Notes: generated by a model not told the origin, from the letters alone. A stretch of DNA of 48,034 nucleotides from Anaerolineae bacterium (GCA_003130845.1 QEXW01000152.1:1-48034); one strand, 5' to 3'; counted from the stretch's first letter, positions 34,746 through 43,440 are shown. Numbers and translations: made by a program.

Positions 34746-36317
34746 CTAAGCCGGGATAGAGACCGGCAATTGACCAATTGGCTGCAACTCTCCCAGCAAA
34801 ACCCGTGCCAATGCCTGCAGCGAGGGTTCCAAAATGCTATAGGTGCAAAGATATGTATCAGCCTGCGGAAAGACCGCCAGGTCATACGGCAGGCGCAGAG
34901 CGACCAAAATAGACGGGATGCCCGTTGCGAGCAGGGCATGGACGAGCGATTGCTGGGATGTTTCCTGAAACGCGTTGAGCGTGCCGATGACGAGATAATC
35001 GTATTGCCGGGCTTGTTCGCGCAGGGCGGCAATTTCGTCTTCGGCGGGCGCAAAGGGAAAGAGAAATTCGTCCACTTCGGCGTGCCGTTCGCGCAGGAAG
35101 CGCGCCAGCGAGGGTGTGACCGAAGCGGAGGTATCTGCCGGGGTCAGGTTGACCGGGCGCGGCAGGAAAACGCCTATCCGCGCGCCGGGGCGCGGACGCA
35201 GAGGCAGCAGATTGGCCTGGTCGCGGACGAGGGTCATCGAACGTTCGGCAATCTCTTCGGCCACGCGGCGATGTTCCGCACAACCGACCACTTCCAACGG
35301 AGGTTGCTGCCAACGTGCGTTCAGCCAGGCACGCAGCGAGAGAACGCGATAGGCCGAAGCGCGTATCTCTGAGATGCTTAACCGCCGTTTTTGAGCAACC
35401 TGCAACAGCGCCTGATGCACAACATGCCAATCGGCAGGGTTGGCACTAAGCAGGAGCAGGTCTATGCCTGCGCGGGCAGCGCGGACGGCTTCTTCCCCCA
35501 GCCGGTCTTGCCGGATGGCGTGCATGTCCATCGCATCCGAAACGATGACGCCCTCGAAGCCCAGTTCACGCCGCAGCAGGGTTTGCAACACGTTGGGTGA
35601 GAGGGTGGCTGGCGGAGCATTGGGGCCATCTAACGCAGGCAGGGCCAAGTGCGCCGACATGACCAGCTGGACCCCGGCGGCAATCGCGGCGCGGAAAGGC
35701 GGCAGTTCCACGGCGCGCAGGCGTTCTAGGCTATGCGGCACGGCGGTCAGGCCGTGATGCGAGTCGCCCATCGTATCGCCATGACCCGGAAAGTGCTTGA
35801 CGGTTGCCGCCACGCCCTGGGATTGGATGCCCTGTATCAGCGCCGCGCCCAGCCGCGCCACCAGCGCCGAGTCTTCGCCAAATGAGCGGATGCCAATCAC
35901 CGGGTTGCGCGGGTTGATGTTCACGTCCACGCTGGGGGCGTAATCTACGTTGATGCCCATCGCAGCCAGTTCGCGCCCCAGCACTTGACCGGCGCGAAGG
36001 GCCAGGTCTTCGGAGCGGGTAGCGCCCAGCGCCATGTTGCCGGGCAGGGGCGTCACCCCCTCGCCAATCGCCATCAGTTGGCCGCCTTCCTGGTCGGCAG
36101 CAATCAAGAGGCGCGGCAGGCCAAGCGCACGGGCCTGGTCTTGCAACTGCGCAGTGAGATGGCGAACCTGTGCGGGCGTTTCGATATTCAGATACCGAAA
36201 CAACGTCACCCCGGCCGGATGGTAAGCGCGCAGGGCGGCGCGGATTTCGTCCGAAAGGGTCTGCTTTCCCTCGAAGGCGAGCAAGAGCCGCTGGCCGATG
36301 GCTTCCCGGAGTTCCAT
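34746..36317 (-). CDS. GH3 beta-N-acetylhexosaminidase (NagZ-like) with C-terminal extension
   Basis: A 523-residue cytoplasmic GH3 enzyme. The barrel carries the NagZ-specific loop KHFPGHGDT (174-182) with Asp185 and His187 forming the acid/base dyad, and the nucleophile Asp261 in VSDAMDM. It removes terminal N-acetylglucosamine from chito-oligosaccharides or muropeptides. Plain NagZ is about 340 residues. Here residues from about 345 form a second domain resembling the alpha/beta C-terminal domain of larger GH3 enzymes. No signal peptide is seen, so it would act on imported sugars. It starts 3 bp after the permease gene. Confidence 0.92.
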   Translation of the reverse strand: MELREAIGQRLLLAFEGKQTLSDEIRAALRAYHPAGVTLFRYLNIETPAQVRHLTAQLQDQARALGLPRLLIAADQEGGQLMAIGEGVTPLPGNMALGATRSEDLALRAGQVLGRELAAMGINVDYAPSVDVNINPRNPVIGIRSFGEDSALVARLGAALIQGIQSQGVAATVKHFPGHGDTMGDSHHGLTAVPHSLERLRAVELPPFRAAIAAGVQLVMSAHLALPALDGPNAPPATLSPNVLQTLLRRELGFEGVIVSDAMDMHAIRQDRLGEEAVRAARAGIDLLLLSANPADWHVVHQALLQVAQKRRLSISEIRASAYRVLSLRAWLNARWQQPPLEVVGCAEHRRVAEEIAERSMTLVRDQANLLPLRPRPGARIGVFLPRPVNLTPADTSASVTPSLARFLRERHAEVDEFLFPFAPAEDEIAALREQARQYDYLVIGTLNAFQETSQQSLVHALLATGIPSILVALRLPYDLAVFPQADTYLCTYSILEPSLQALARVLLGELQPIGQLPVSIPA

Positions 36318-36320
36318 GCC

Positions 36321-37169
36321 CTACCCTTTCAAGCCGGAGATGACCACGCTATCCAGGATGTAGCGCTGAGCAAAGAAGAACAGGACGATGAGCGGCACAG
36401 TGGTCAAGACGGCAGCGGTCATAATCGTCGGCCAGGGCTGCACGGTTTGGTTGATGTTGTAGAGCGTGGCGGTGAAGATGGGCAGGGTATATAAATCCAC
36501 CGTTTGCAGGTACATCAGCGGGGTGAGCAGATTGTTCCACAGCCCCACGAACAAGAAGGTGGCAATGGTGGCGAGGGGGGCTTTGCTGAGCGGCAAGATG
36601 ACTTCCCACCAGATTTGAATGTGATTCGCGCCGTCTATGAAAGCGGCTTCATCCAACTCTTTGGGAATTTGCGCCATCGCCTGGCGTAGCAGGAAAATCA
36701 TGGCCGCACCGCCCGCAAAGTAGCCAGGGATGACAATCGGGTTGAACGTGCCAACCCAGCCCAGCCGGTTGAAGAAGACGTATTGCGGCACGATGAGCGC
36801 CTGCGGCGGAATCATCATCGTCGAGAGCATCAGGAAAAACACCAGATTGCGCCCCGGCCATTCCAGACGGCTGAAGGCATAAGCGACGGCAGCAATTGAA
36901 ATCAGCGTCCCAACCATCGCCAGGCTGACGACAAAGACTGAGTTAAAGTAAGCCCGCAGGAAGTTGACGTTTTGGAAAATTCCAACATAGGCCTCCAGCG
37001 TTGGCTGGCGCGGAATCCACACAATGCCAGGCGAATTGGTCTCCTGGATGGTCTTGAAAGAAGAAGAAATCATCCAAAACAACGGGAAACTCATGGCAAC
37101 GGTGGCGGCAGTGAGCAGCAGATATAGGAGCAAACGCTTGAAAATGTGCAAGAGATGTCGAGTTTTCAT
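36321..37169 (-). CDS. Carbohydrate ABC transporter permease, MalG type
   Basis: A 282-residue inner-membrane protein with six predicted helices. The cytoplasmic EAA loop (EAAFIDGANHIQIWWEVILPLSKAPL region) that contacts the ATPase is intact. With the MalF-type permease upstream (9 bp apart) it forms the membrane channel of a family-1 sugar importer. The ATP-binding subunit is not encoded in the window, so a shared MsmX-type ATPase elsewhere is likely. The operon context points to chito-oligosaccharides or GlcNAc. Confidence 0.93.
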   Translation of the reverse strand: MKTRHLLHIFKRLLLYLLLTAATVAMSFPLFWMISSSFKTIQETNSPGIVWIPRQPTLEAYVGIFQNVNFLRAYFNSVFVVSLAMVGTLISIAAVAYAFSRLEWPGRNLVFFLMLSTMMIPPQALIVPQYVFFNRLGWVGTFNPIVIPGYFAGGAAMIFLLRQAMAQIPKELDEAAFIDGANHIQIWWEVILPLSKAPLATIATFLFVGLWNNLLTPLMYLQTVDLYTLPIFTATLYNINQTVQPWPTIMTAAVLTTVPLIVLFFFAQRYILDSVVISGLKG

Positions 37170-37178
37170 TTTTTGCTC

Positions 37179-38330
37179 CTAGTAAATGTCATAATGAACC
37201 CAGCGATTTTGCAAGGCAAACTGGACCAGGGTAACGCTCAGGATGATGACCAAGATGACCCACGAAATGGCCGCGCCATAGCCAATTTCAAAATGGCTGA
37301 AACTCTTTTGCCACAGGTAATACACCATCGAAATGGCGGAGGAGAGCAAGGGCTGGTTATCGCGGTAAAGGACAAAAATCGGCTCGAAGATTTGCAGGGT
37401 GCTAATCAGCCCCACCACCAAGTTGTAGAAGATGTAGGGGGTAAGCAGGGGCAGGGTGATTTTCCAGAAGCGTTGCCAGGGTGAAGCCCCATCCACCTGG
37501 GCGGCTTCGTGCAATTCTTTGGGGATGTTGTTCAACCCGGCGATGAAAATCAGCATCATCGCACCGCAACCCCACACCATCAGCAGGATGACCGCCATCT
37601 TCGACCAGAGCGGACTTTGCACCCAGAGTGGAACACGGTTCACTTCAGGAAAGCCCGCCTCAACCACCTTGTACATCAGATTGAAGGAGCGGTTGTTCAA
37701 CCCCAAGAAAAACGCCGCGGAGATTTCCTGAACGTAGATGATGGCACGCAAGAGTTCGCTGATACCTGGAATTTGGTAGGCCGCGCGCCACAACTGATTG
37801 ATAATGCCCGTGCCGGTGTTAAGCATCAAGCGCCAAATGAGCAGAACGGCAGTGTTGAAGCCCAGGATGACCGGCAGATAGAAAGCCATGCGGAACAAGC
37901 GTTCGCCGCGCATTTTCTGGTTGAGCAGAACGGCCAGCAAAAGCGCTGCGCCCATTTGTAGGGGTAAGCCCAGCACAGTCAGATACAAGGTGTTAAGCAG
38001 CGAAGCACGGAAACTATCATCTGCTAACAGAAGTTGACGGTAATTCTCCAGTCCAACCCATTGGGGCGGTGCGCTAGCGGTGACGCGGTAATCCGTGAAA
38101 CTCCAATACAGCGAGAACCCCAACGGGACAAGGACGAAAATCAAGAAGCCGGTAATCCAGGGAGCAGCAAAGAGATAACCGGCAAAGGCGTTTTGCTGTT
38201 CGCGCGCCGTCCGGCGGAACAAGCGGGCAGCCAACCAGGCCAGCGCAGCCAGGACAAAACTGCTGGCGAGGATGAAAAATACCGTCAACAGGGCGGTGAG
38301 CAAAACGTTCAGATACGGATTTTGGGGCAT
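37179..38330 (-). CDS. Carbohydrate ABC transporter permease, MalF type
   Basis: A 383-residue membrane protein. An extra N-terminal helix (about 8-35) and the second helix (LFAAPWITGFLIFVLVPLG) are followed by the remaining helices and the EAA loop (EAAQVDGASPWQRFWKITLPLL). Start 38330 with GGAG 8 nt upstream is chosen over an in-frame ATG at 38390, which would lie within the intergenic hairpin. It is the partner of the MalG-type permease. A hairpin separates it from the upstream binding-protein gene. Confidence 0.92.
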   Translation of the reverse strand: MPQNPYLNVLLTALLTVFFILASSFVLAALAWLAARLFRRTAREQQNAFAGYLFAAPWITGFLIFVLVPLGFSLYWSFTDYRVTASAPPQWVGLENYRQLLLADDSFRASLLNTLYLTVLGLPLQMGAALLLAVLLNQKMRGERLFRMAFYLPVILGFNTAVLLIWRLMLNTGTGIINQLWRAAYQIPGISELLRAIIYVQEISAAFFLGLNNRSFNLMYKVVEAGFPEVNRVPLWVQSPLWSKMAVILLMVWGCGAMMLIFIAGLNNIPKELHEAAQVDGASPWQRFWKITLPLLTPYIFYNLVVGLISTLQIFEPIFVLYRDNQPLLSSAISMVYYLWQKSFSHFEIGYGAAISWVILVIILSVTLVQFALQNRWVHYDIY

Positions 38331-38372
38331 GGACTTTCTCCAAGCAGTGGCACTGCAACCTGGGAGGATAAA

Positions 38373-38403
38373 AGGCGGGAGGGGTTTCATCTCCCTCCCG
38401 CCT
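38373..38403 (-). terminator. Attenuating stem-loop between binding-protein and permease genes
   Basis: 11-bp GC-rich perfect stem (38373-38383 against 38393-38403) with a 9-nt loop, followed on the minus strand by TTTTA. Such leaky terminators or 3'-end stabilisers commonly let the binding protein be made in excess over permeases. Confidence 0.75.
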
Positions 38404-38417
38404 ACATTCTGGTTGTG

Positions 38418-39803
38418 CTATTTCTTCAAGGCTGCACTGTATTCGGATTGAATCTTAGCGTTCACCTGCTCAACCGTCAGTTCTTCGGTAATCAGTTTGC
38501 CGAGCGCATCTTGCATGATGGTGGAAAGTTTGGCGGCTTCTTTAATTCCAGCAAAGCCTACACCATATTTGGCAGCCAATTCGGCTTCGCGCTTCAACTG
38601 TGGCGATTCGGTCACAAAGCCATACTGCGCATCGTTGCGGGCCGGAATCAGACCCATCGTTTCGTTCCACTTGTGATTGGCTTCTTTGCTAAAAGCTAGC
38701 TTCAGCCACTCAGCAGCCAGTTCCTTGTTCGGGCTGTATTCTGGCACTGCCAGCCAGTCATTGAAGGCCAGCACCACCGGCTTGCTGTTGGGGAAGTTGG
38801 CCGGGTCGCCGTAGAACGGTTCAATCGAGATATTTTTCCAAATCGGGCGGTCAAAGGCGGGGGCAGCCCAACCAGAGTGCGCCAAGCAGACCGCACCGTT
38901 ATCTTTGCCGGTAGCATCATCACGGTCAATCACCGAACCCTGACCAGTCGGCAGCGAACCAACGGCGTTTGCCGCCGGGCCATAAGTCGCCACGCGCATA
39001 TCATATAAGAACTTGGTCGTTGCTAAGGCTTCGGGCGAATCGAAGTTGGGCGAGCCATCGGCCTTGTAAAGTTGCCCGCCGAGCGAGTAGAACACCAAGA
39101 GCCACCACTGCCAGTCGGCCATTGAGCCAGCATCCACCGGCACGAGCGCCTGCTGTTTGAGCGAATTGGTGGCAGGGTCAATCACAGTCACTTTCTTAGC
39201 AAAATCCACCCATTCGGCGAAGTTCTTGGGCGTGCCGGTCGTCCAGCCGGCGGCTTCCATCAAATCGGTGCGGCAGAAGACGTAGCGCGGAGCGGTGAAG
39301 ATGGGCAGACCGCGCAGTTTGCCTTCGTACTTGGCGTTTTCCAGCGCCGGGCCAAAATTCTTAATATCCGGCCAAGCGGCTTCACCCAGGTAGGGTTCCA
39401 TATCGGCCAGGCTTTCGCCGTAGAGAGTGTTCATTTCCGAGCCGAGGTTGATAATATCAGGGCCTTGTCCGGCAGCGAAGAAACCGCTAAAAGTGGTATC
39501 CCAGCCAGACCAAGAGCCTTCGGTGATTTCCACTTTCACACCGGGGAACTTGGCTTCAAAGGCCGGGTTGATTTCATTTTTCAGCCATTCGATGGTAGCA
39601 GGGGTGTAATCGAGCAGGTAGATTTTGAGAACTTTGCTCTCACCGGCTGGCTGCTGGTTAGAAGCGGGTTGTTCGGGCGCTTTGGTAGGAGCCGGTTGTT
39701 CGTTGGATGCCGGCACCTGCGTGGCCGCGCCACCACCACAAGCCGCGAGCAACAAGCTGGCAAGGACCACAACCGAAAGCAAAGCAAACAAGGTCTTACG
39801 CAT
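38418..39803 (-). CDS. Sugar ABC transporter substrate-binding lipoprotein (family 1)
   Basis: A 461-residue lipoprotein. The signal peptide ends in LAAC with lipidated Cys22, followed by a Gln/Pro/Ala-rich tether (about 25-57) and an extracellular solute-binding protein family 1 fold. The ligand is not readable from sequence. The neighbours (chitinase, GH3 hexosaminidase, PIG-L deacetylase, ROK proteins) suggest chito-oligosaccharides or GlcNAc. AAGGAG lies before the ATG. The 103-bp gap upstream (39804-39906) has no copy of the operator found at 43373. Confidence 0.94.
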   Translation of the reverse strand: MRKTLFALLSVVVLASLLLAACGGGAATQVPASNEQPAPTKAPEQPASNQQPAGESKVLKIYLLDYTPATIEWLKNEINPAFEAKFPGVKVEITEGSWSGWDTTFSGFFAAGQGPDIINLGSEMNTLYGESLADMEPYLGEAAWPDIKNFGPALENAKYEGKLRGLPIFTAPRYVFCRTDLMEAAGWTTGTPKNFAEWVDFAKKVTVIDPATNSLKQQALVPVDAGSMADWQWWLLVFYSLGGQLYKADGSPNFDSPEALATTKFLYDMRVATYGPAANAVGSLPTGQGSVIDRDDATGKDNGAVCLAHSGWAAPAFDRPIWKNISIEPFYGDPANFPNSKPVVLAFNDWLAVPEYSPNKELAAEWLKLAFSKEANHKWNETMGLIPARNDAQYGFVTESPQLKREAELAAKYGVGFAGIKEAAKLSTIMQDALGKLITEELTVEQVNAKIQSEYSAALKK

Positions 39804-39906
39804 GGTTTCTTCTCCTTCTTACAGATGTGAGAGTGAATGAAGTTTCTGGAACATCAAAAAACGAGAGAGTTGATTATCGTGTGAGAATACACCACCTCCT
39901 ATTCGT

Positions 39907-40758
39907 TTAAGTGTTCACCCGCCGAATACGTCCTACAACATCTTGCGCAAAGCGTTCGATGAACGTCGCAATGAAATCGGCCAAGTCTAAGTGCGGGTCA
40001 TTCATCAGAGCGGTCATGTCAATTCCATAAGAAAGTCCGGCGGCATTGTCCACGCCATGTGACTCAAAGTACGTGGCATTCGCGCGGCGACGACCCATCG
40101 AAGCCAGGTCATACCGCTTACCGCCTACAATTTGAGAATCAAAGACACCCAACAAAGCAAATTGCAAGTTTTCATGCGCAGAAAGGTCCATCGCCACCTT
40201 GTCCTCGTCTTGCACCCAGTCCAACGCACGCCACACCTCGCACCCAATCAAGCGCGCCGGGCGCTCTTCGGGCGCGAGTTGACGCAGTGCCTGCACCACA
40301 CGCGAGGCCACTGCCACGTGCGTATCGTGCTTATCGGCAAAGTTGTGGGTATAGACCACCTGCGGGCGCGTAAGCCGCAAAATCTGGAGCAGGTCTTCCA
40401 CCGGCGCGGTTTGGGCGCAATCTTTGACCACCTTGCTGGGGTAATCGAGCAAGATTTGGGCGGCGTAATCGCCTACAAAAGCCGCTTTGCGCTGTTCCTT
40501 GAAACGCACCAGGCGCATTTCTTCATCGGTGTACTGCTCATACAGACTATTGCGCGGCGAACCACGTCCATCGGTGACGACAACGCCGGTGAACCATTTT
40601 TCGGGATGTTGAAAGCATTCCAGAATCGGCGCGGCGGCCATGATTTCAATATCGTCCTGGTGAGCGGCAATGCACAGATGCGTGGTGCGCGCCAGGGCTA
40701 GTTCGGCAGCCAGACCATCAGGGATGTAGAGTTCGGCAGTTTCGAGGTGGAATTTCAT
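39907..40758 (-). CDS. PIG-L/LmbE family de-N-acetylase
   Basis: A 283-residue zinc-dependent deacetylase. The family motif AHQDDIE (32-38) gives His33 and Asp36, and DKHDTH (141-146) gives the third ligand His146. Family members remove acetyl from GlcNAc-containing substrates: GlcNAc-PI, mycothiol and bacillithiol precursors, and archaeal diacetylchitobiose. Its position in a chitin locus, 8 bp after the ROK gene, points to N-deacetylation of GlcNAc or chitobiose after uptake. That is inference; a thiol-cofactor role cannot be excluded. AGGA precedes the ATG. Confidence 0.88.
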   Translation of the reverse strand: MKFHLETAELYIPDGLAAELALARTTHLCIAAHQDDIEIMAAAPILECFQHPEKWFTGVVVTDGRGSPRNSLYEQYTDEEMRLVRFKEQRKAAFVGDYAAQILLDYPSKVVKDCAQTAPVEDLLQILRLTRPQVVYTHNFADKHDTHVAVASRVVQALRQLAPEERPARLIGCEVWRALDWVQDEDKVAMDLSAHENLQFALLGVFDSQIVGGKRYDLASMGRRRANATYFESHGVDNAAGLSYGIDMTALMNDPHLDLADFIATFIERFAQDVVGRIRRVNT

Positions 40759-40766
40759 GGTGTTTC

Positions 40767-42173
40767 CTATGCTGGAGAAGTTTGTCGTTGCAAAGCGGGC
40801 AAACTGGCCGCCGCCACCGCCTGCCCCACACGCCGAATCTTCTCATCCGGCAAGTGCAGGGCAATTCGCCCGGCGAGTTCGGGAAACTCGGCCTGCAAGA
40901 CGGCGCGCGCGCCTTCCAGGAGCAAATTGCCGCCCCGCCCCGAAGTACAGCGGCCCAAAATAAGCAGATGGCGGATTTCATAAAATTCGGCGAAATGCGC
41001 CAGGCTATAACCAAGATACACGCCCATCGTGCGCCAGATGTCTTCCGCGCCGGGGTGACCGGCTTCAAGATAGGCTTGAGCCGCTTTGAGTTTCTCTGCG
41101 TCGGTCACGCCTTCGGGCAGAGAAATGCCAGCGCGCGGCGCAAGGCGGAAGACACACTGCTGGGAGAAGTAGGTCGCCCCACAGCCAAAGTCTTTCGACC
41201 ATTCTTCTTCCGGCGCCTCGGGCTGGTAATCTACCGGCGCAAAGGCCAATTCGTTCAGCCAGCCGGTAATCTGCCCGTCGGGGTTCACATAACCCGCTGC
41301 CAGGCTGGAACCAAGCGCAATACCCAGAATACCGTTGTCTTCGATGGACATCGAACCGGCCAGAGCGGTGACATCGCCATCGTTGATGATTTCCAGCGGC
41401 GCACCCATCTCCTGTTCCAGCCGCAGGAAAAGCGTGCGAATTTCCTGGTAGCGTTCTGGCGGCACAGCGCGGAAGAGCGAGGCCACCATCGGGCGATTAT
41501 TGACATAAATGCCGGCAGAGCTGCCACCAATCGCATCCACCCGCGGCAATTTCGCAGCAGCGGTGCGCAGAGCGGTGAGAATTTCGTAGTAGTGATAGGC
41601 CGGATCACTGTGCTTTTTGGGTTCCCAAATGACTTCTTCGCTGTAAACCACCTGACCGTCTATCACAGCGCTCACTTTGCGGTCAGATGCCCCCAAATCG
41701 AAGCCAATGCGGCAACCATCCAGGTGACGGCCCAGGTTCTTGCCAATTTCAAAAGCAGGTGGCACCTGCTCGGGACGGCAGGCAATCACCTCGAAAGGAC
41801 GTTGATAGACCTGCTCACCCATGAAGCGGGCATCGAATTCACGCACGCCACCGATGCGATATTGCTCGCGCAGGTATTCGCCCACCGCAGGCGCGCCACC
41901 CACATACACGCGAAAGGCACCCCGCTGCCAGAGCAAGAATTTCAAGATTCTCTCGGCATACGGCAAAGTGTATTCAAAGAGCGGATGCCTTTCGGGCAAG
42001 ATACGCATCTCAAAGCGCGAAAGTTCACCGTCTGCTCGCTCCAAGCCCAAAATGAGCAACGCACTTTCCGATTCAGTCAAGGCCCGAAAAGCCCGGCTAA
42101 CAAGCGCCGGTGGCAAAAACCCCGGGTCCAGGGGAGGCAAAATACGCGGCGGAGAAATTTTGAGATGTTGCAT
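40767..42173 (-). CDS. Long ROK/ASKHA-fold protein, possible sugar kinase
   Basis: A 468-residue protein. Residues from about 155 show the ROK kinase pattern: GFDLGASDRK (157-166, phosphate-binding loop), INDGD with Asn264-Asp265 at the catalytic position, and LGSSLAAGYVNPDGQ. The usual CxCGxxGCxE zinc motif and GExGH are absent. A 150-residue N-terminal region (PFEVIACRPEQVP at its end) has no family I recognise. The ATG at 42173 lies 5 nt after the upstream regulator's stop without a Shine-Dalgarno, implying coupled translation. Likely a kinase for GlcNAc, glucosamine or a disaccharide, but activity is unproven. Confidence 0.72.
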   Translation of the reverse strand: MQHLKISPPRILPPLDPGFLPPALVSRAFRALTESESALLILGLERADGELSRFEMRILPERHPLFEYTLPYAERILKFLLWQRGAFRVYVGGAPAVGEYLREQYRIGGVREFDARFMGEQVYQRPFEVIACRPEQVPPAFEIGKNLGRHLDGCRIGFDLGASDRKVSAVIDGQVVYSEEVIWEPKKHSDPAYHYYEILTALRTAAAKLPRVDAIGGSSAGIYVNNRPMVASLFRAVPPERYQEIRTLFLRLEQEMGAPLEIINDGDVTALAGSMSIEDNGILGIALGSSLAAGYVNPDGQITGWLNELAFAPVDYQPEAPEEEWSKDFGCGATYFSQQCVFRLAPRAGISLPEGVTDAEKLKAAQAYLEAGHPGAEDIWRTMGVYLGYSLAHFAEFYEIRHLLILGRCTSGRGGNLLLEGARAVLQAEFPELAGRIALHLPDEKIRRVGQAVAAASLPALQRQTSPA

Positions 42174-42178
42174 AATGT

Positions 42179-43351
42179 TCACTTCGCTTGCGAAAAGAGC
42201 AGAGAATAATCTTCCAACAACAAGTGCGCAGCGGCACCCAGAATACAAGCATCATTATCAAATTTGCCCAATTCAACTTGAACCTGTCCGGTCATCTGTT
42301 CCAAAGCCGAGCGGCGCATCGCCTGGCGGATACTCTCCAGCCAAAGCTGACCAAAACAAGTCATCTCACCGGTGAGCAAAATGTGATGAATATCAAAAGC
42401 GGCAACCAACGCCCCAAGCGCTTCACCAAGGGCTTGCCCGGCTTGCACAACCGCCTCCCGCGTCTTGACATCTCCACGCTCAAATTGCTCACAAACCTCC
42501 GACAGAGTAGAAAGCTTTTCCACCGAACCAGCCTGCCACTGCGCCATAATTGCCCGCGCACTGGCCAAAGTTTCCAAACACCCTACGCGCCCACAACGAC
42601 ACAAACGGTCATTACCGCGCACCGGCACATGACCAATCTCTCCCGCTCCACCCCCATCACCCTGAAAAAGTTTGCCATCAATCAAAATACCGGCACCCAC
42701 ACCTTGGCTGACGTTGACCACAATCAGATTGCGGTGCGCACGATGACCGCTATAAGAAAATTCACCAATCGCAGCAGCCTGACTATCATTCAGCACCGAC
42801 ACCGGCAACCCATACCGCTGCGAGAGCAGCTTACCGAGCGGTAGATTCTTCCAAGCCAAATTAACCGCCTGAATCACCATACCCTGGCGCGTATTGACCA
42901 GCCCGGGCGTACCAACCCCAATTCCAATTAACGGCTGCCATCGGCTATGCACCAAGCGATCAAGCAGCTCATAGACACGCTGCACAGCAAGCTCGCCATC
43001 GTGATTTTCCGAAGGCACCTCATACGTTTCCTTAATCTCGCCCCGCAAATTCGTGACCGCGCCGACAAACTTATCTTGCGCTAAATTCAAACCAATCAGA
43101 TAGCGCGCATCGGCTACCAATTGCAACAAAATAGAAGGCTTTCCACCGCTCGAAACACTCGTGCCGACCTCCTCGACTAAGCCACCTTCTATCAAATCAG
43201 CCACCATATCCGAAACCGTAGTGCGCGTCAGATGCGTTCGACGAGCAATTTCAATCCGGCTGGTCATACCGCTTTCATAAATCATGCGAAACACCAAGTT
43301 CAGATTATGCAGACGGGCTTGTTGCTGATTGGCTTTTTGCGAGGGAAGCAT
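42179..43351 (-). CDS. ROK family transcriptional repressor (NagC/XylR type)
   Basis: A 390-residue regulator. The N-terminal winged helix (about 17-70, SRIEIARRTHLTRTTVSDMVADL) binds DNA. The ROK sensor domain has GEIGH at 237-241 and the zinc motif CRCGRVGCLE at 251-260. The kinase phosphate loop is altered (GLNLAQDK in place of DxGGT), so it is a sensor rather than a kinase. NagC-type ROK repressors release DNA on binding an amino-sugar derivative. It heads the chitin operon, and a palindrome downstream of its promoter is a probable autoregulatory operator. The ATG follows AGAGAGG. Confidence 0.93.
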   Translation of the reverse strand: MLPSQKANQQQARLHNLNLVFRMIYESGMTSRIEIARRTHLTRTTVSDMVADLIEGGLVEEVGTSVSSGGKPSILLQLVADARYLIGLNLAQDKFVGAVTNLRGEIKETYEVPSENHDGELAVQRVYELLDRLVHSRWQPLIGIGVGTPGLVNTRQGMVIQAVNLAWKNLPLGKLLSQRYGLPVSVLNDSQAAAIGEFSYSGHRAHRNLIVVNVSQGVGAGILIDGKLFQGDGGGAGEIGHVPVRGNDRLCRCGRVGCLETLASARAIMAQWQAGSVEKLSTLSEVCEQFERGDVKTREAVVQAGQALGEALGALVAAFDIHHILLTGEMTCFGQLWLESIRQAMRRSALEQMTGQVQVELGKFDNDACILGAAAHLLLEDYSLLFSQAK

Positions 43352-43372
43352 AACGAACCTCTCTGGTTAGTT

Positions 43373-43385
43373 AGTCCATTGGACT
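43373..43385. promoter_or_regulatory. Palindromic operator, probable ROK repressor site
   Basis: AGTCCATTGGACT is a perfect 6-1-6 inverted repeat. It lies 9 bp downstream of the -10 box and 21 bp before the repressor start codon, so bound repressor would cover the transcription start. Target assignment is inference from position. Confidence 0.7.
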
Positions 43386-43394
43386 TACAAAGCA

Positions 43395-43423
43395 ATTGTA
43401 ACAAAATTCTCTACCAAATACAA
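43395..43423 (-). promoter_or_regulatory. Promoter of the ROK regulator/chitin operon
   Basis: On the minus strand: TTGTAT (-35, 43418-43423), 17-bp spacer, TACAAT (-10, 43395-43400) preceded by TGT, an extended -10. The operator palindrome follows directly. Confidence 0.6.
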
Positions 43424-43440
43424 GGGTGATTTTTCCAAAA

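Noticed and set aside
40782-42209. A 475-codon open frame on the plus strand opposite the ROK-fold gene
   Set aside because: It lies wholly antisense to a gene with clear family motifs, has no recognisable domain and no Shine-Dalgarno. It is explained by codon bias of the real gene.
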